A stretch of DNA of 64,000 nucleotides. Source: Henningerozyma blattae CBS 6284 (lineage: Eukaryota > Ascomycota > Saccharomycetes > Saccharomycetales > Saccharomycetaceae). The notes beneath the pieces were generated by a model. It ran no database searches. It was not told where the DNA came from and saw only the letters and a program-made list of their open reading frames with translations. Within the stretch, counting starts at the first letter, position 1. Every line of letters begins with the position of its first letter. Of the stretch, positions 19,904-30,468 are shown in pieces. Made by a program: the position numbers and the translations under genes. The stretch is taken from assembly GCF_000315915.1 (NCBI RefSeq), contig NC_020187.1:1364001-1428000 (forward strand), given 5' to 3'.

Positions 19904-21633
19904 ATTAGATACTAGTTTCTAATGACCGTGCATGGATATTGCTGATAAAGGCTATCAACAAAGAAAATAACTAAATAAAAATAAAAAATAAGTTATTTAG
20001 AAGGATGATGCAAGTAAGAGTTTAGTCCTTCTCTTGCAAATATTCGATAAGTAACTTCAGAAGAAGGATTTTGGTGTAATTAAGATATTTATATATGCGT
20101 TAAATAGAGAAGGTATAGCATTTATGCGGACCTTGAAGAATAAACGAGTCATGACATATAATATTGTGTTGGTGAATTATTGTAGCACTACGGTATTAAC
20201 TTATCAGGGCTAAACAAGTTGTTATTATTTGAAGTAACTATGATACACTCTGTTCGATATCGTTCTAATAGAATGCCGTATATCTTACATTGTAATTATA
20301 TCCAAGAAGTTAATTCTTGCTCATATACCAATAATATTTGTATTAGAGCTTTAATAGATTTTCAGGTTATAATCAAACTGTTCTAAGTATTTAAAGGACT
20401 CAAGTATAATTACTTACGAACCTTTTTGCACTGGTAAAAACACTGATTATTTAGAATATGACTCGTTAGGAAAATGGATATACACATACAAAATAAATTA
20501 CCATATTTAAACTACATAAATATAAAAAATTTTAAAGTACTCCACTTTTAAATAATAAGTTGGAATTTTCCCAAAATAAATTAAATTATGGACACAAAAT
20601 GGTTTTTATAAATATAGTTATTTCCAATATCAGAAAATATCAGCCATTAGATCACAACTATCAATCTCACTTGTAAAATAATAACACACCTCCTTTCCTG
20701 AGGATCTTATTGAGAATATTTTCTTTTATTTCCAATTGATCAATTAAAAAAGGAGCTGCTCTACATTTTACTGAGAACGTTATAGTCTCTAATAAGAATA
20801 TTGTAACACGTACCTTTTCCAATACCCATTTTATTTATAAAACAAATTATAACTTGTTTATTAAATCCACTACAGTGCACTAAATCCTTTGGACAAACTT
20901 GCTTAGAAAAAAACCTATAGCATAGTGAAGAACCCATTTTATTTTCATGATTTTTATAAATTACTCTAATCTCTCAACTTCAAAAAACCAGTTTTAGCAT
21001 TTACTTTTGTATCTACTAAACTTGATTTATTTCTAGTTACACTTTACACTACATTCTATTGAAGATTTATTGCTATCTTTATTAGCCTACTTCTCAACTA
21101 ATATATCATAATTATAAGAAACTATTTTATATTACACATTCCAAGTAAAATAAAGAGCGGTTCTTCCAGTTTACAATCAACAATTTTAGTATAGTTAATA
21201 GTCAAGTTATATCTTTTTTTACATTTAATCGTTTGATATTTATAATTTATAAATAAATATATATATATATAGCTGGATTTGGAAATCTCGTCTCAGGCTT
21301 TCATAATAGATTGGGTAGAAAAGATATATGAGGGTAAGTTAATAATTAACTATCAAAAGTTTATATGTATAATTGGATATTAAGTAAATATAAAATAATA
21401 ATAAAATATTCGCAATAAAAAAGATAAAAAAGAGATTGATTCATAACCATGTAATAATAACATTATTAATTAATGGCAAGTTTAATAGAAAAGGAAAAAA
21501 AGAAATATAAAGAATATAATGATAAAATTTTTGAGAAGTTTCATATGCTATTTTTAATGTATCTCATCAAATAATTAAAAAATTTTTTTATTGTCTTTTT
21601 TTTATTTTTTTTTTTTTTTTTTTTTTTTTGTTA
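19904..21633. other. Intergenic region between LTR and TOH1
   Basis: About 1.7 kb of AT-rich DNA without ORFs of note. It ends in a long T run just after the TOH1 stop codon. I see no tRNA or snoRNA signature. Confidence 0.6.
21605..21629. repeat. 25-bp poly-T tract
   Basis: An uninterrupted run of 25 T on the plus strand, four bases from the end of the TOH1 coding region (poly-A on the coding strand). It may be part of the 3' processing region; runs of this length are also prone to sequencing error. Confidence 0.85.
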
Positions 21634-22830
21634 TTAAATAAATATAGCTTGAACCAAAGCAGTAGCACAAGAAAACAAATAATACCAAATTCCACTTGGC
21701 AAGAATTTGAAAGAAACAGCCAAGTTTTTAGAAGTGGTAGAAGGAGCAGTTCTTGAAATGGTCATCAATTGAGAAGAATAAGTATCTTCTTTACTGATAT
21801 CACTAAGCAATTTAGAGACATCACCAGCAGAATAAGTAGAATCAAAAGTAGTATCGTTGGACAAGAAAGTGATGGTATCACCGTTAGAATCGAAAATGAC
21901 GCCACCTCTCATAACACCATTAGTGTCTCTTGGGATATAACCGTAACTTTGAATACCAGTACCTAAATCTTCAATACCTTGGAAAGTGTGGAAAGTAGAA
22001 TATAAGTTGTTTCTTTCAGTACCATTCATAACTTCAAAAATATCGAATTCACCACAACCAGAAGCCCAACATGAACAATTAGCATTAGTTGGATATTGAG
22101 AGGTTCTAGCGATATGATCATTCAATAACCAAATAGCAGGCATATCAAAATATTCAATAGAAGTAGAATTTTTTTCAGTCTCAGTTGGCATTTCAAATTC
22201 GAATAAAAACATCTTGGTAATACCACCGAACCCATAGAAAGCTGGAATACCCTTACGGTAAACACCACAACCATTAGAAACACCTGAGGAAGGACATGAC
22301 ACATTAGAATAAATAGTATATTCTTTACCTGAAGAAATTAAGGCATTCTTAGCTAAAACAGTAGCTTCACTAGCCTTTGTTAACCCATCTGAACCAGCAT
22401 AGGCTAAAGCTTTACCTAAACATGGAGAATTTTCACCAGCTTTAGTTAAGAAAGTGACGTTTTCAGTAGATTTGCTATCAGCATCGTAATAAGCACCACG
22501 AGTCCAATCAGAAGAAGTTCTATTGTTGTTAATTACGAAAGATGGTGAAGAATAAAAGGCAAATTTATTTAAAGTTAATGGACCACGGAAATGAACAGAT
22601 AAATATTCAGATAATGGTGCATTAATACCTGAAAACCATTTAGCTTCTGCGACTTCACAAGTACATTTTTTTTCATCTGTAATATGTTCTAATTTTTTCA
22701 CTGGGAAATAAGTACCAGCAAAACCAACATTTGTGAAAGAAATTTTATCATATGCCTTAACAGCAATAGCTGTTTCTATGTAGGCCAATATAGCTGCTAA
22801 AGTAATCAAATTACTTGTGATGGATACCAT
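21634..22830 (-). CDS. TOH1: GPI-anchored cell wall protein of Toh1/Tos1 family
   Basis: The product is 398 aa, close to S. cerevisiae Toh1 (YJL171C, 396 aa) rather than the longer Tos1. It has a signal peptide (about residues 1-23), a cysteine-containing lumenal body (KCTCEV, CSCWASGCGEFDIFEVMNG, MPAIWLLND) and a hydrophobic C-terminal tail (about 380-398) fitting a GPI attachment signal. The enzymatic role, if any, is unknown; the ...GCGEFDIFE... block resembles beta-glucanase-like folds, which is only suggestive. In S. cerevisiae it lies close to KRE9 and RFA3, so the local order is partly kept. Confidence 0.85.
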   Translation of the reverse strand: MVSITSNLITLAAILAYIETAIAVKAYDKISFTNVGFAGTYFPVKKLEHITDEKKCTCEVAEAKWFSGINAPLSEYLSVHFRGPLTLNKFAFYSSPSFVINNNRTSSDWTRGAYYDADSKSTENVTFLTKAGENSPCLGKALAYAGSDGLTKASEATVLAKNALISSGKEYTIYSNVSCPSSGVSNGCGVYRKGIPAFYGFGGITKMFLFEFEMPTETEKNSTSIEYFDMPAIWLLNDHIARTSQYPTNANCSCWASGCGEFDIFEVMNGTERNNLYSTFHTFQGIEDLGTGIQSYGYIPRDTNGVMRGGVIFDSNGDTITFLSNDTTFDSTYSAGDVSKLLSDISKEDTYSSQLMTISRTAPSTTSKNLAVSFKFLPSGIWYYLFSCATALVQAIFI

Positions 22831-23108
22831 TTTTAATAATGTGAGCTAGTGACTGTATAACAATGTATTTAATAAGTGTATTATATTACGATAACTATGA
22901 CTATTGTTATTATTTTAATGATTATTATTAGCTTTTTATTTTTTTCAGATACGATTGGATCTAAATATTAAAAAAGATTTGATTTAGTCTAAACGAATAT
23001 AACAATATGATTCGACGAGAACTATTTCCTTACTAGTCCAACAACGATGAAATGAATGAAAGATTGATTCTTGGTGTTCTATTATTAATATTAGAATATA
23101 AAGAAATA

Positions 23109-23215
23109 ATACTGAAACTAAAATTAAAACTGAAACTAAACTAAAACTAAAATGAATAAAATTAACTTGAATAAACTAAAGTAAATTAAATTAAACCAAA
23201 AATAAATTAAAACAA
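23109..23215. repeat. ACTAAA-type low-complexity tract
   Basis: Degenerate tandem (A)ACTAAA/ACTGAAA/AATAAA units over about 105 bp in the TOH1-LST4 spacer. Seen directly. Confidence 0.6.
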
Positions 23216-23622
23216 GGCTGATGGAAATTAAAAAAAAAAATTTCCAACAAGACTAAACATTAAACTAGACTAAACTGAACCAAGTGAAATGACTGGACAA
23301 AACCTTTAAATATAATGGAACAAATAACAATTAGAGGTAAAAATAGCACGGTAGAACTGCCACGATCTGATCTCGAAGGAATTCTAAACAGAAAACAAAC
23401 ATGGTGTACGCAATTTATTTTTGGCGTTGGTTTACGTGATGAAGTTCGAAGGCTCACAAAGCGCCTGTTTAGGAAATTTGAAACACCGTCATAAGCCACA
23501 AAGCGGCCGTAAAAAAATTTGAAAAAGGCAAAGCTTTCTAGTGAAAAAAAAAAAAAAACAGTCCGCGTAAGCCAAGATGAGTAAGCAGCACGTGGATTAG
23601 GGTTAATAGTAGGATTAGTAGT

Positions 23623-23662
23623 AAGATTACACGATAGGATTACACGAAAGAGTTACACGAGA
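23623..23662. repeat. 13-bp tandem repeat, three copies
   Basis: TTACACGA recurs at 23627, 23640 and 23653 with exact 13-bp spacing, just downstream of the LST4 stop codon. Confidence 0.75.
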
Positions 23663-23668
23663 GCGTTA

Positions 23669-26600
23669 TTAAGTGGGAATAGGATTGGGCAGTGACAATT
23701 CAGGGTTCAACAGTTTTGTAAATAGAGCTTGTAATTGGAGTCCACGGTTCATTGGTTCAACATTGCAGGTATCATTGCTTGCACTAGGGGTATCATCTCT
23801 TGTATTAGGGATATCATCTTTTAAACTAGAGAGATCGTCTCTTATACTAGAGATATCATCTCTTGCAATTGGGCCAGCTATGGTAGCTGTAGTAGAGTTT
23901 TGAGTAAAATGTGGAGAAGCCATACTTGTAGCTACTACTGAAGATCCTGTTATAGGTCCAATATCTTGAACAGTTGTATTATTGGCAGTAGAGGCTGCTG
24001 TGGCTGGAGCCGTGGAAGCTAGATTATTGATAGAAGTAATGTTATTATTGTTATCATTATTAGTATTATTGGTAGATAATATATTGCTGGTGGAAGTGGA
24101 CATAAATATATCATTGGCCTGTTTTAAAATATCTTCAATCAATGTAGCATAATCCACCAGTAAGCCTCCGGTAGTATCCGGGGTTATAGCGGTAGACGCA
24201 AGATTTGTAGTAGGAGTAATGCCATTATTAGAGATGATTCTACCATTGCCAAATATTCTCTTGGTTCTTAAAATTACACGTTCCGTAGAATTGGGCGATA
24301 TTAATGATTCCAAATCTGTATTGGAATCATTGGTACAAATTTTCGATTTCCCATTCTCGGTTAATGATTTCTTACTCATAATAACTTCTTTAATTTCACG
24401 GGTTCCCGGGAGTACTAATAACGTATGAACTTCGGAATGATTATAAAGTTCTTGTTTCATCGATAATGTCACTTTATGTTCAGATTCACTACCTTGTGGA
24501 CATGCTTGTAATTGAAATAATCCATTATAGTATGGCTGGAATATAGTGTATCTTGGCAATTGTTCAGTATCTGATATACCTTCCAAGATCGATTCTTCAT
24601 TCTTATCATCATCCAAATCTCTCATTGGTACTTCCAATACAGATGCATGGTTTTCATTACCCATAGTGATCTTATAATCTGTACTGCTATCGTTTTGATT
24701 ATCAACAGTGTCTATCAATTCCATTGTCGTATCCTTGCTTATTCTATCAAATGCCTCATCAAGGATCGATTCTTGTGATAATCTTTGATAATTCCGTTCA
24801 AGTTGTAAATTAACCATGGGGAAATTATATTTAGAATTTTTCTTATAAGATAATGATCCATTATTATATGAAAATAATTCTGTATTATTTGTATTGGAGT
24901 TATTAGTCGAAGGTGTACCAAACCATGGATAATCATCATATTCACTAATTGATGGTGATTGTTGAGGTGTACTAAAACTTGCTAATGCCGTGGTAGCAAA
25001 TGATGAACTTAAATTAGAAAATGTTCTACCTTGGCCAGAACCTTGCCCACCAAATATAGATGTATTACTACTGGACCGAAACAATGAAGGTAGTCTATCA
25101 TACGAGCCACTAGATATAGTAGATGGAGTATGCTGCATATGTTGTGATATAGTGGGTCTCTTACTAAACCATGATCCATGTGAACCCGTTTGGCTAGATA
25201 TTGATGAAAATAGATGATGCAAAGAACTACTACCACTTTTAAAAGATGATGGTTGAATAACATCTCCAAGAAATTCATTTGAAGATATCGATGCTAAATT
25301 TGTAGTCCCTCTTTTCTTAGGTATTTCCCAACCTTTTGATGTAGAATGCATAGTAAGTGATGGAAATTGTTCAACAGTAGCATTAGAAGCTTCTTCAGAA
25401 GATGTAACGGTCCCAGTTTCACTTGGTTGTCTCATATTATTAATCGAGTCAAATGACGCATTGTTAGCGTTATTATGATTGTGATTATTATTATTATTAT
25501 GATTATAATTAGTATTATTAGTATTTGGTAAATGATCTTTAAAATTATACGGTTTTTTCTTATGTCCAATTGATAATAGGTTAGAGTTGCCCATAGTATC
25601 AAATTCAACCCTACCTTTATATTTGGGTCCCAATAAACCAGATAATATAAATATTAATTTATTAGCCACCACGGGATTCCCTGACAGAATAACTATTCTA
25701 GTAACATCTGATTTTTTCAATAAATCTCTAAAATCCATCATTATTTTAGCCATCAAAACAGTAAGAAACCCCATTTTATTACCATCTTTAATTTCTAACC
25801 AGTTAAATACATCAATAAACCAAGATTCAACAAAGCCTTTTGAAGTCGTTGGATACATAAATAACCTTGGAGTAATATAGATGGATTCTATATTTGGTAT
25901 CAACATTTTTTTTAAACAGGTTATAATACGTTCTGCTTCCACAGGATATTGATTTCTAATATCCACAGGTAATAAAATCTCTGAATTATCTCCATTATTA
26001 CCACCACATGGCGATAGAACAAATGATCGATAATTATTATTGGCGCCTCTATTTTTAATTAAATTAATTATAATATCTTGAATCCGATCAAACCAAAGTG
26101 AAACTTGTTTCCAAACCTCACAAATAGCTACTAAATATTTTTTAGGAACACAAAAGCAAATTGCTAACCTATTACTACCAGCTTCAAAATAAAATAATCT
26201 TGTCACCATTATCAAACCTGAAGTAGGGATAAATCTTATTTTAGTTGTTTGAGTACTATTTGATAATCTAATTGGCGAACCAAATATATATTCTTTTAAT
26301 TCATTAGGCCTGATTTTTTGAATAGCAGTACCTTTAATACTAACGTATTCCATAGCTATCCTATAACTACATCGACTCATACGCTTAGCAGTCTCTTCCA
26401 CAATAAACACACCAAACCCATCTTGAAATCGCTCATTCGATAAGGAAAGAGAGGAAGAAGTTCGCCGAATTAATGATGGTGGATTTGTCATGGTAGGCTT
26501 TTCTTTATTTTCAGTTTGTATATTACAGATCCTATCATTTTTATCTTTTAATGTGTTTGTACCGAACAATTTAAATTTCAAATCATCATACATATGATCC

Positions 26601-26857
26601 AACATATGGTTTTGTGCATATACCTTAGGGATATTAGTGTCTGTAGTATTAAAATTTACTGAAGATGTATCTACATTTGCATTTGAATGAAATTTTGCAT
26701 GCAGAGAACCAGAATATAGATTAGACGCTTGATTATTTGAATTATTTGTATAATGCGTACTGAAATTAGAATTTGAGCTTATATTGGAGTTATTACTGTT
26801 ATTACTAGGATTAATGAGACTGGAGTTGGGACTCTTCCGCAACAAATGAGCCAACAT
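23669..26857 (-). CDS. LST4: Lst4, FNIP-like DENN protein of the Lst4-Lst7 complex
   Basis: The product is 1062 aa, longer than S. cerevisiae Lst4 (828 aa). It carries the FNIP-type N-terminal block (FGVFIVEETAKRMSRCSYRIA, about residues 145-167) and DENN-like segments to about residue 430. Long Asn/Ser-rich disordered regions follow, then a further conserved block near the middle of the C-terminal half. Lst4 with Lst7 (folliculin homologue) acts at the vacuole as a GTPase-activating complex for Gtr2 in TORC1 amino-acid signalling and affects Gap1 sorting. The extra length is mostly low-complexity, including a 7-residue repeat at the C-terminus. It lies next to TPO5 on the same strand, as in S. 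cerevisiae apart from ZRT3. Confidence 0.85.
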   Translation of the reverse strand: MLAHLLRKSPNSSLINPSNNSNNSNISSNSNFSTHYTNNSNNQASNLYSGSLHAKFHSNANVDTSSVNFNTTDTNIPKVYAQNHMLDHMYDDLKFKLFGTNTLKDKNDRICNIQTENKEKPTMTNPPSLIRRTSSSLSLSNERFQDGFGVFIVEETAKRMSRCSYRIAMEYVSIKGTAIQKIRPNELKEYIFGSPIRLSNSTQTTKIRFIPTSGLIMVTRLFYFEAGSNRLAICFCVPKKYLVAICEVWKQVSLWFDRIQDIIINLIKNRGANNNYRSFVLSPCGGNNGDNSEILLPVDIRNQYPVEAERIITCLKKMLIPNIESIYITPRLFMYPTTSKGFVESWFIDVFNWLEIKDGNKMGFLTVLMAKIMMDFRDLLKKSDVTRIVILSGNPVVANKLIFILSGLLGPKYKGRVEFDTMGNSNLLSIGHKKKPYNFKDHLPNTNNTNYNHNNNNNHNHNNANNASFDSINNMRQPSETGTVTSSEEASNATVEQFPSLTMHSTSKGWEIPKKRGTTNLASISSNEFLGDVIQPSSFKSGSSSLHHLFSSISSQTGSHGSWFSKRPTISQHMQHTPSTISSGSYDRLPSLFRSSSNTSIFGGQGSGQGRTFSNLSSSFATTALASFSTPQQSPSISEYDDYPWFGTPSTNNSNTNNTELFSYNNGSLSYKKNSKYNFPMVNLQLERNYQRLSQESILDEAFDRISKDTTMELIDTVDNQNDSSTDYKITMGNENHASVLEVPMRDLDDDKNEESILEGISDTEQLPRYTIFQPYYNGLFQLQACPQGSESEHKVTLSMKQELYNHSEVHTLLVLPGTREIKEVIMSKKSLTENGKSKICTNDSNTDLESLISPNSTERVILRTKRIFGNGRIISNNGITPTTNLASTAITPDTTGGLLVDYATLIEDILKQANDIFMSTSTSNILSTNNTNNDNNNNITSINNLASTAPATAASTANNTTVQDIGPITGSSVVATSMASPHFTQNSTTATIAGPIARDDISSIRDDLSSLKDDIPNTRDDTPSASNDTCNVEPMNRGLQLQALFTKLLNPELSLPNPIPT
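23777..23860. repeat. 21-bp coding minisatellite in LST4
   Basis: Four copies of a 21-bp unit encode residues about 1000-1027 as DDISSIR, DDLSSLK, DDIPNTR, DDTPSAS. The Asp-Asp start of each unit is constant and the rest diverges. Confidence 0.8.
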
Positions 26858-27697
26858 TATAGATGATTAATAGTTAATCGATAGCCACAAAGGATTAGAA
26901 AAGATGAAACTTATAAAAATAGATGACGATAATAGTAATAGATGAGTTTGTAATTATATATACTTAATCTCGAGAAAAATAATAATTTGATTACTAATTT
27001 AAAATATCTCAACCAGTAATGAGAGTCCTTAAAAAATGTCTATTGGAAATGTAGTAAACGAACGATCACTTTCAACTGCAGGCTGCGACCCGGCTCAGAA
27101 CCGAAATAACAACCGTATTATTGATCTTGACGGTCTTATGCATATACTAACTGCTTCTTGTGCCCTTTCAAGTGCTTTGTTTAAATCCTGCCATTTAAAG
27201 CTATTTATGCTGTTTTTATTAAATTGTTCATGTACAGGGACCACTCCGCGGTTTTCCTATATTTACCCGGAGTGTGATAATGTCACAAAATATTCTGACA
27301 AATCGGATTAAGCTAATTGCCACAAGATATGCAAATATTTTATTTACATGCTTGGGAGACTTAAATGATAGTATATGAGTTTAAAGTTATATATTTAGCA
27401 TATATAGATGAATAGAAATGGAAATGACTATCTCTAAAAATGAATATGTAGTGACTACACTAATATAGGGAGATAGAAATAGAAAAATAGGGAAATTAGG
27501 AAATGATAAAATAGGAATATAATTGTATTGGATAATGCAATAAAAAAACACAGATTTATATTACGATTTGGAAAAGAGATTAACACATACATACACACAA
27601 ATATGCATATATATAAATGAGTGTAATAGGAATTAATGAGTAGAGAGTATTAGTTTAATGCTGTAGAATGTGCAGGAGCAGAAAATTTAGTTCTTTG
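26858..27697. other. Intergenic region between LST4 and TPO5
   Basis: LST4 promoter and TPO5 3' flank. It holds a Reb1-type TTACCCG (27263-27269) inside an inverted repeat CACTCCG...CGGAGTG (27242-27274). A 91-codon ORF at 27036-27311 overlaps this and is not supported as a gene. Confidence 0.6.
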
Positions 27698-29677
27698 TCA
27701 TGATTGTTGTCTTTCATCGAACGGATTATCACGCTGTTGGTCGCCTAATATTTCTTTTGTAGACATAGTAGCAGATCTAGGAGAAGTTCCTAGGTCAAAT
27801 TCATCGGTGCTATCAAATATGTTGGTATCCACATGGGGACTTGTTGATCTTATCAATGTAGGCATAGATAATCCTCCTGTTGTAACGTCGTAGGAATCTA
27901 ATGGTTCTTTAGAAATACTATTTCTTGATGAACTCATACCCATTTCTAATTCAACGTCTGCATCAAATACAGTCTCTGGAGTAGAAGTTTGATCATCATT
28001 TTTTTTAGAAAATGCAAAATTAGTAGGAAAATTAGATGAAGTTGCACTCTCCATGATTGACGTCAGGTTCTTATAATCCTCATCAACTAAAGGTAACGTG
28101 AAGTGATATTTCCCCCAACGGAAATATAATATAGTTATTGCGATTAAACAAGCAACATAAACAATCAGTGCGTAGTTCATTGTTCTTACTGTTACTGGCA
28201 CTTGAGAAGGTAAACATACAGATCCCATTGATAATAGCAACCATACAATAGATGTGATATTAACAATCCAACCTAATTTATAATGTATCTTGATTGGTGC
28301 ATTGCGTAATATTCTTCTTCTTGTAAATAATACTAATACTAGAGGTAAGACTGTGGCAGAACATAAACACAATACTGCTGCACCAATGAATGCATTAAAT
28401 GCCGCAGTAGAAAATAGTGCCAATATACCTAATAGATAAGATACTGCCATACTTAATAGGACAGAATATTTAGGAACTTTTGAAACAGATTGTGGATCCA
28501 CATATGTCCAGAATTCGTGCTTTGGAATTGCATGATCACGACTAAAACTGTAAACCACACGAGATGAAGTTGTTATGGAACCAATCCCAGAGAAAAATAA
28601 GTTGCCCAGTATCATTAAGACTAAGAAAAAAGAAACAAAGGTGGAATGTGTAGATTGTGTGAAAATACTAACAATGGGCAGAATTTTATGATCTGCAAAT
28701 AAATTAGTATTATCTGGTAAAATTAACATAATTGGTAATAAAAATATAAAACCAGAAACAGTAGAAATTAAAACTGAAGCTGACATTGCTCTGGGGATAT
28801 CTCGTTCTGCTTCTTTAACTTCATCTGCCAATGCAGGTAACATACTAAACCCTTGTAGTGTAAAATTAGATTGCTGAAAACCTATAATAAAGGAAACAAA
28901 ACAATTAGCATATCCAGATAAACTATTATCGAAGTGAAATAAGGCGAATTTTAATGATCTATATTTTCCAGAATGGAAAAATAATAAAAGAATATCGATA
29001 AATAAAATGGCATATATAATCCAATAGACACAGACTTTATTTATAATTTCAATAAATCTTGCCAATTTTAAGTTAACAATACCGACTATGGTTACTACCA
29101 AATAAAATACTATAACTGTGAAGAATATTAAATTTGTTTCTGAAATTAGATCATTATTGGCCATCAATATTAAGGAAATCGTTAATTGTGCACCTGCAAA
29201 TGTGATACTTGTGCTCATAGTCCAATTACCAATTAATGTTAACCAACCTGTATACCATGAGCAAATTAACTTTAATTTCTTTGGTGCTAGCATAGCACTA
29301 CTCACATGAAGTTCCATGGGGAATTTTGAAACAATTTCACCCAGAGATAAAGAACAAAACCATACCATAATACCGGATATTAAGAATCCCCACATGATTG
29401 TAGCAGGTCCACCATTCATCAAACCAATAGCCATACTAGTGCACATCCCTAAAACAGGGCTCATTAAACCAAACCCTAGCCCCATGACAGAGCCTCGTGA
29501 CAATAAACTTTTATCTAAATCTTGATGATAGTTAAAATGCTCCACTTCTTGAGGTCCTTCAGTTTCTGCATCATCATGGAAAATGGTATATAGATTATCA
29601 AATATTTCATCTGGTTTTGGAATATTGATATCACGTAATGATTCTGGAACTGGTAAGGGTCTATAATCTTGAACCAT
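27698..29677 (-). CDS. TPO5: Polyamine transporter Tpo5
   Basis: The product is 659 aa (S. cerevisiae Tpo5 is 618 aa). It is an amino acid-polyamine-organocation superfamily carrier with about twelve membrane segments between residues 60 and 525. Long hydrophilic N- and C-terminal tails flank them; the C-terminal tail is Ser/Thr/Asp-rich. Conserved blocks include SRGSVMGLGFGLMSPVLGM before and in the first segment and the FSGIGSITTSSRVVYSFSRD loop. Tpo5 exports putrescine and spermidine, mainly from Golgi-derived membranes. It diverges from SNU114, as YKL174C-YKL173W in S. cerevisiae. Confidence 0.9.
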   Translation of the reverse strand: MVQDYRPLPVPESLRDINIPKPDEIFDNLYTIFHDDAETEGPQEVEHFNYHQDLDKSLLSRGSVMGLGFGLMSPVLGMCTSMAIGLMNGGPATIMWGFLISGIMVWFCSLSLGEIVSKFPMELHVSSAMLAPKKLKLICSWYTGWLTLIGNWTMSTSITFAGAQLTISLILMANNDLISETNLIFFTVIVFYLVVTIVGIVNLKLARFIEIINKVCVYWIIYAILFIDILLLFFHSGKYRSLKFALFHFDNSLSGYANCFVSFIIGFQQSNFTLQGFSMLPALADEVKEAERDIPRAMSASVLISTVSGFIFLLPIMLILPDNTNLFADHKILPIVSIFTQSTHSTFVSFFLVLMILGNLFFSGIGSITTSSRVVYSFSRDHAIPKHEFWTYVDPQSVSKVPKYSVLLSMAVSYLLGILALFSTAAFNAFIGAAVLCLCSATVLPLVLVLFTRRRILRNAPIKIHYKLGWIVNITSIVWLLLSMGSVCLPSQVPVTVRTMNYALIVYVACLIAITILYFRWGKYHFTLPLVDEDYKNLTSIMESATSSNFPTNFAFSKKNDDQTSTPETVFDADVELEMGMSSSRNSISKEPLDSYDVTTGGLSMPTLIRSTSPHVDTNIFDSTDEFDLGTSPRSATMSTKEILGDQQRDNPFDERQQS

Positions 29678-30468
29678 TATTCATGTAGTAAAAAATTCAA
29701 AAATTGAATTTGTTCGTAAGTATACAGGGTAATAAAGATAAGAATAAATTAAAAATAAAAATAAAAAAAGTTCAAATGTGTATGATATGGATATATGTTA
29801 ACAATTTTAATAGAGGATCTGTCTAGAAAATTTTAAGGCGAAATGTTGATATTAAGGTGAACTTTTCGTTAAATAGGAAAATGATTCTTATTTTTATTAT
29901 TCTCTCCAGCTAAGCTAAAAAACTGCTTCTAAATACCTTTCAATATGGTCCACAGCCCTAAATTAGACTGCCAAATATTACTATAGTTTAGCAATATAAA
30001 GTCGCAGTATATGAATGATAAAAAAAGGTTTTGTGATGTCTATTATTATCACACGCCTTTGTTTTTCAAGTAGGAACGCCTTTGTTGATACTTTTAAAAT
30101 GGCTTAAAATATTCGCTCGTATATGCAATATTCAATAATGACGCCACGTCACGTGTTTTTAATGATACAATATTCAAGGAAAAGTATATAAATATTCAAA
30201 AGCGATAATGTATAGTGTTGCGATATTGTAGATGAATGTTTGTTTCTTGTTGACCTTAAATTTTATTATTTTAATTGGATTTTCTTTTCTGCTTTCAAGA
30301 ATAAGCTTTATGTTGAAATAAAGAAATCTAACTCTAGGTCCGAAAATTAGAAAAATAAAGAATGTATAACATAAAATTTAAACTATTGTAAAAATGTTTG
30401 ATATAGTTTAATTGAACAAAGACCAAATAACCCTAGAAATTTGCCAGACAATTAAATCAAATTGAGCT
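29678..30468. other. Divergent promoter region TPO5/SNU114
   Basis: About 790 bp shared promoter. One Cbf1-type site GTCACGTG at 30148-30155, directly preceded by a second ACGTC-containing motif, lies about 315 bp before SNU114. No gene. Confidence 0.65.
30148..30155. promoter_or_regulatory. Cbf1-type site, TPO5/SNU114 promoter
   Basis: Exact match GTCACGTG to RTCACRTG in the divergent promoter. Confidence 0.5.

Larger units (their letters stand above)
22831..23668. other. Intergenic region between TOH1 and LST4
   Basis: TOH1 promoter followed by low-complexity ACTAAA-type DNA (about 23109-23215), a poly-A run at about 23544 and a 13-bp repeat close to the LST4 stop. No gene seen. Confidence 0.65.

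Noticed and set aside
27036..27311. 91-codon ORF upstream of LST4 containing TACTAAC
   Set aside because: No matching 5' splice site, no family match, and it overlaps the LST4 promoter; ZRT3, expected here, has no resemblance to it.
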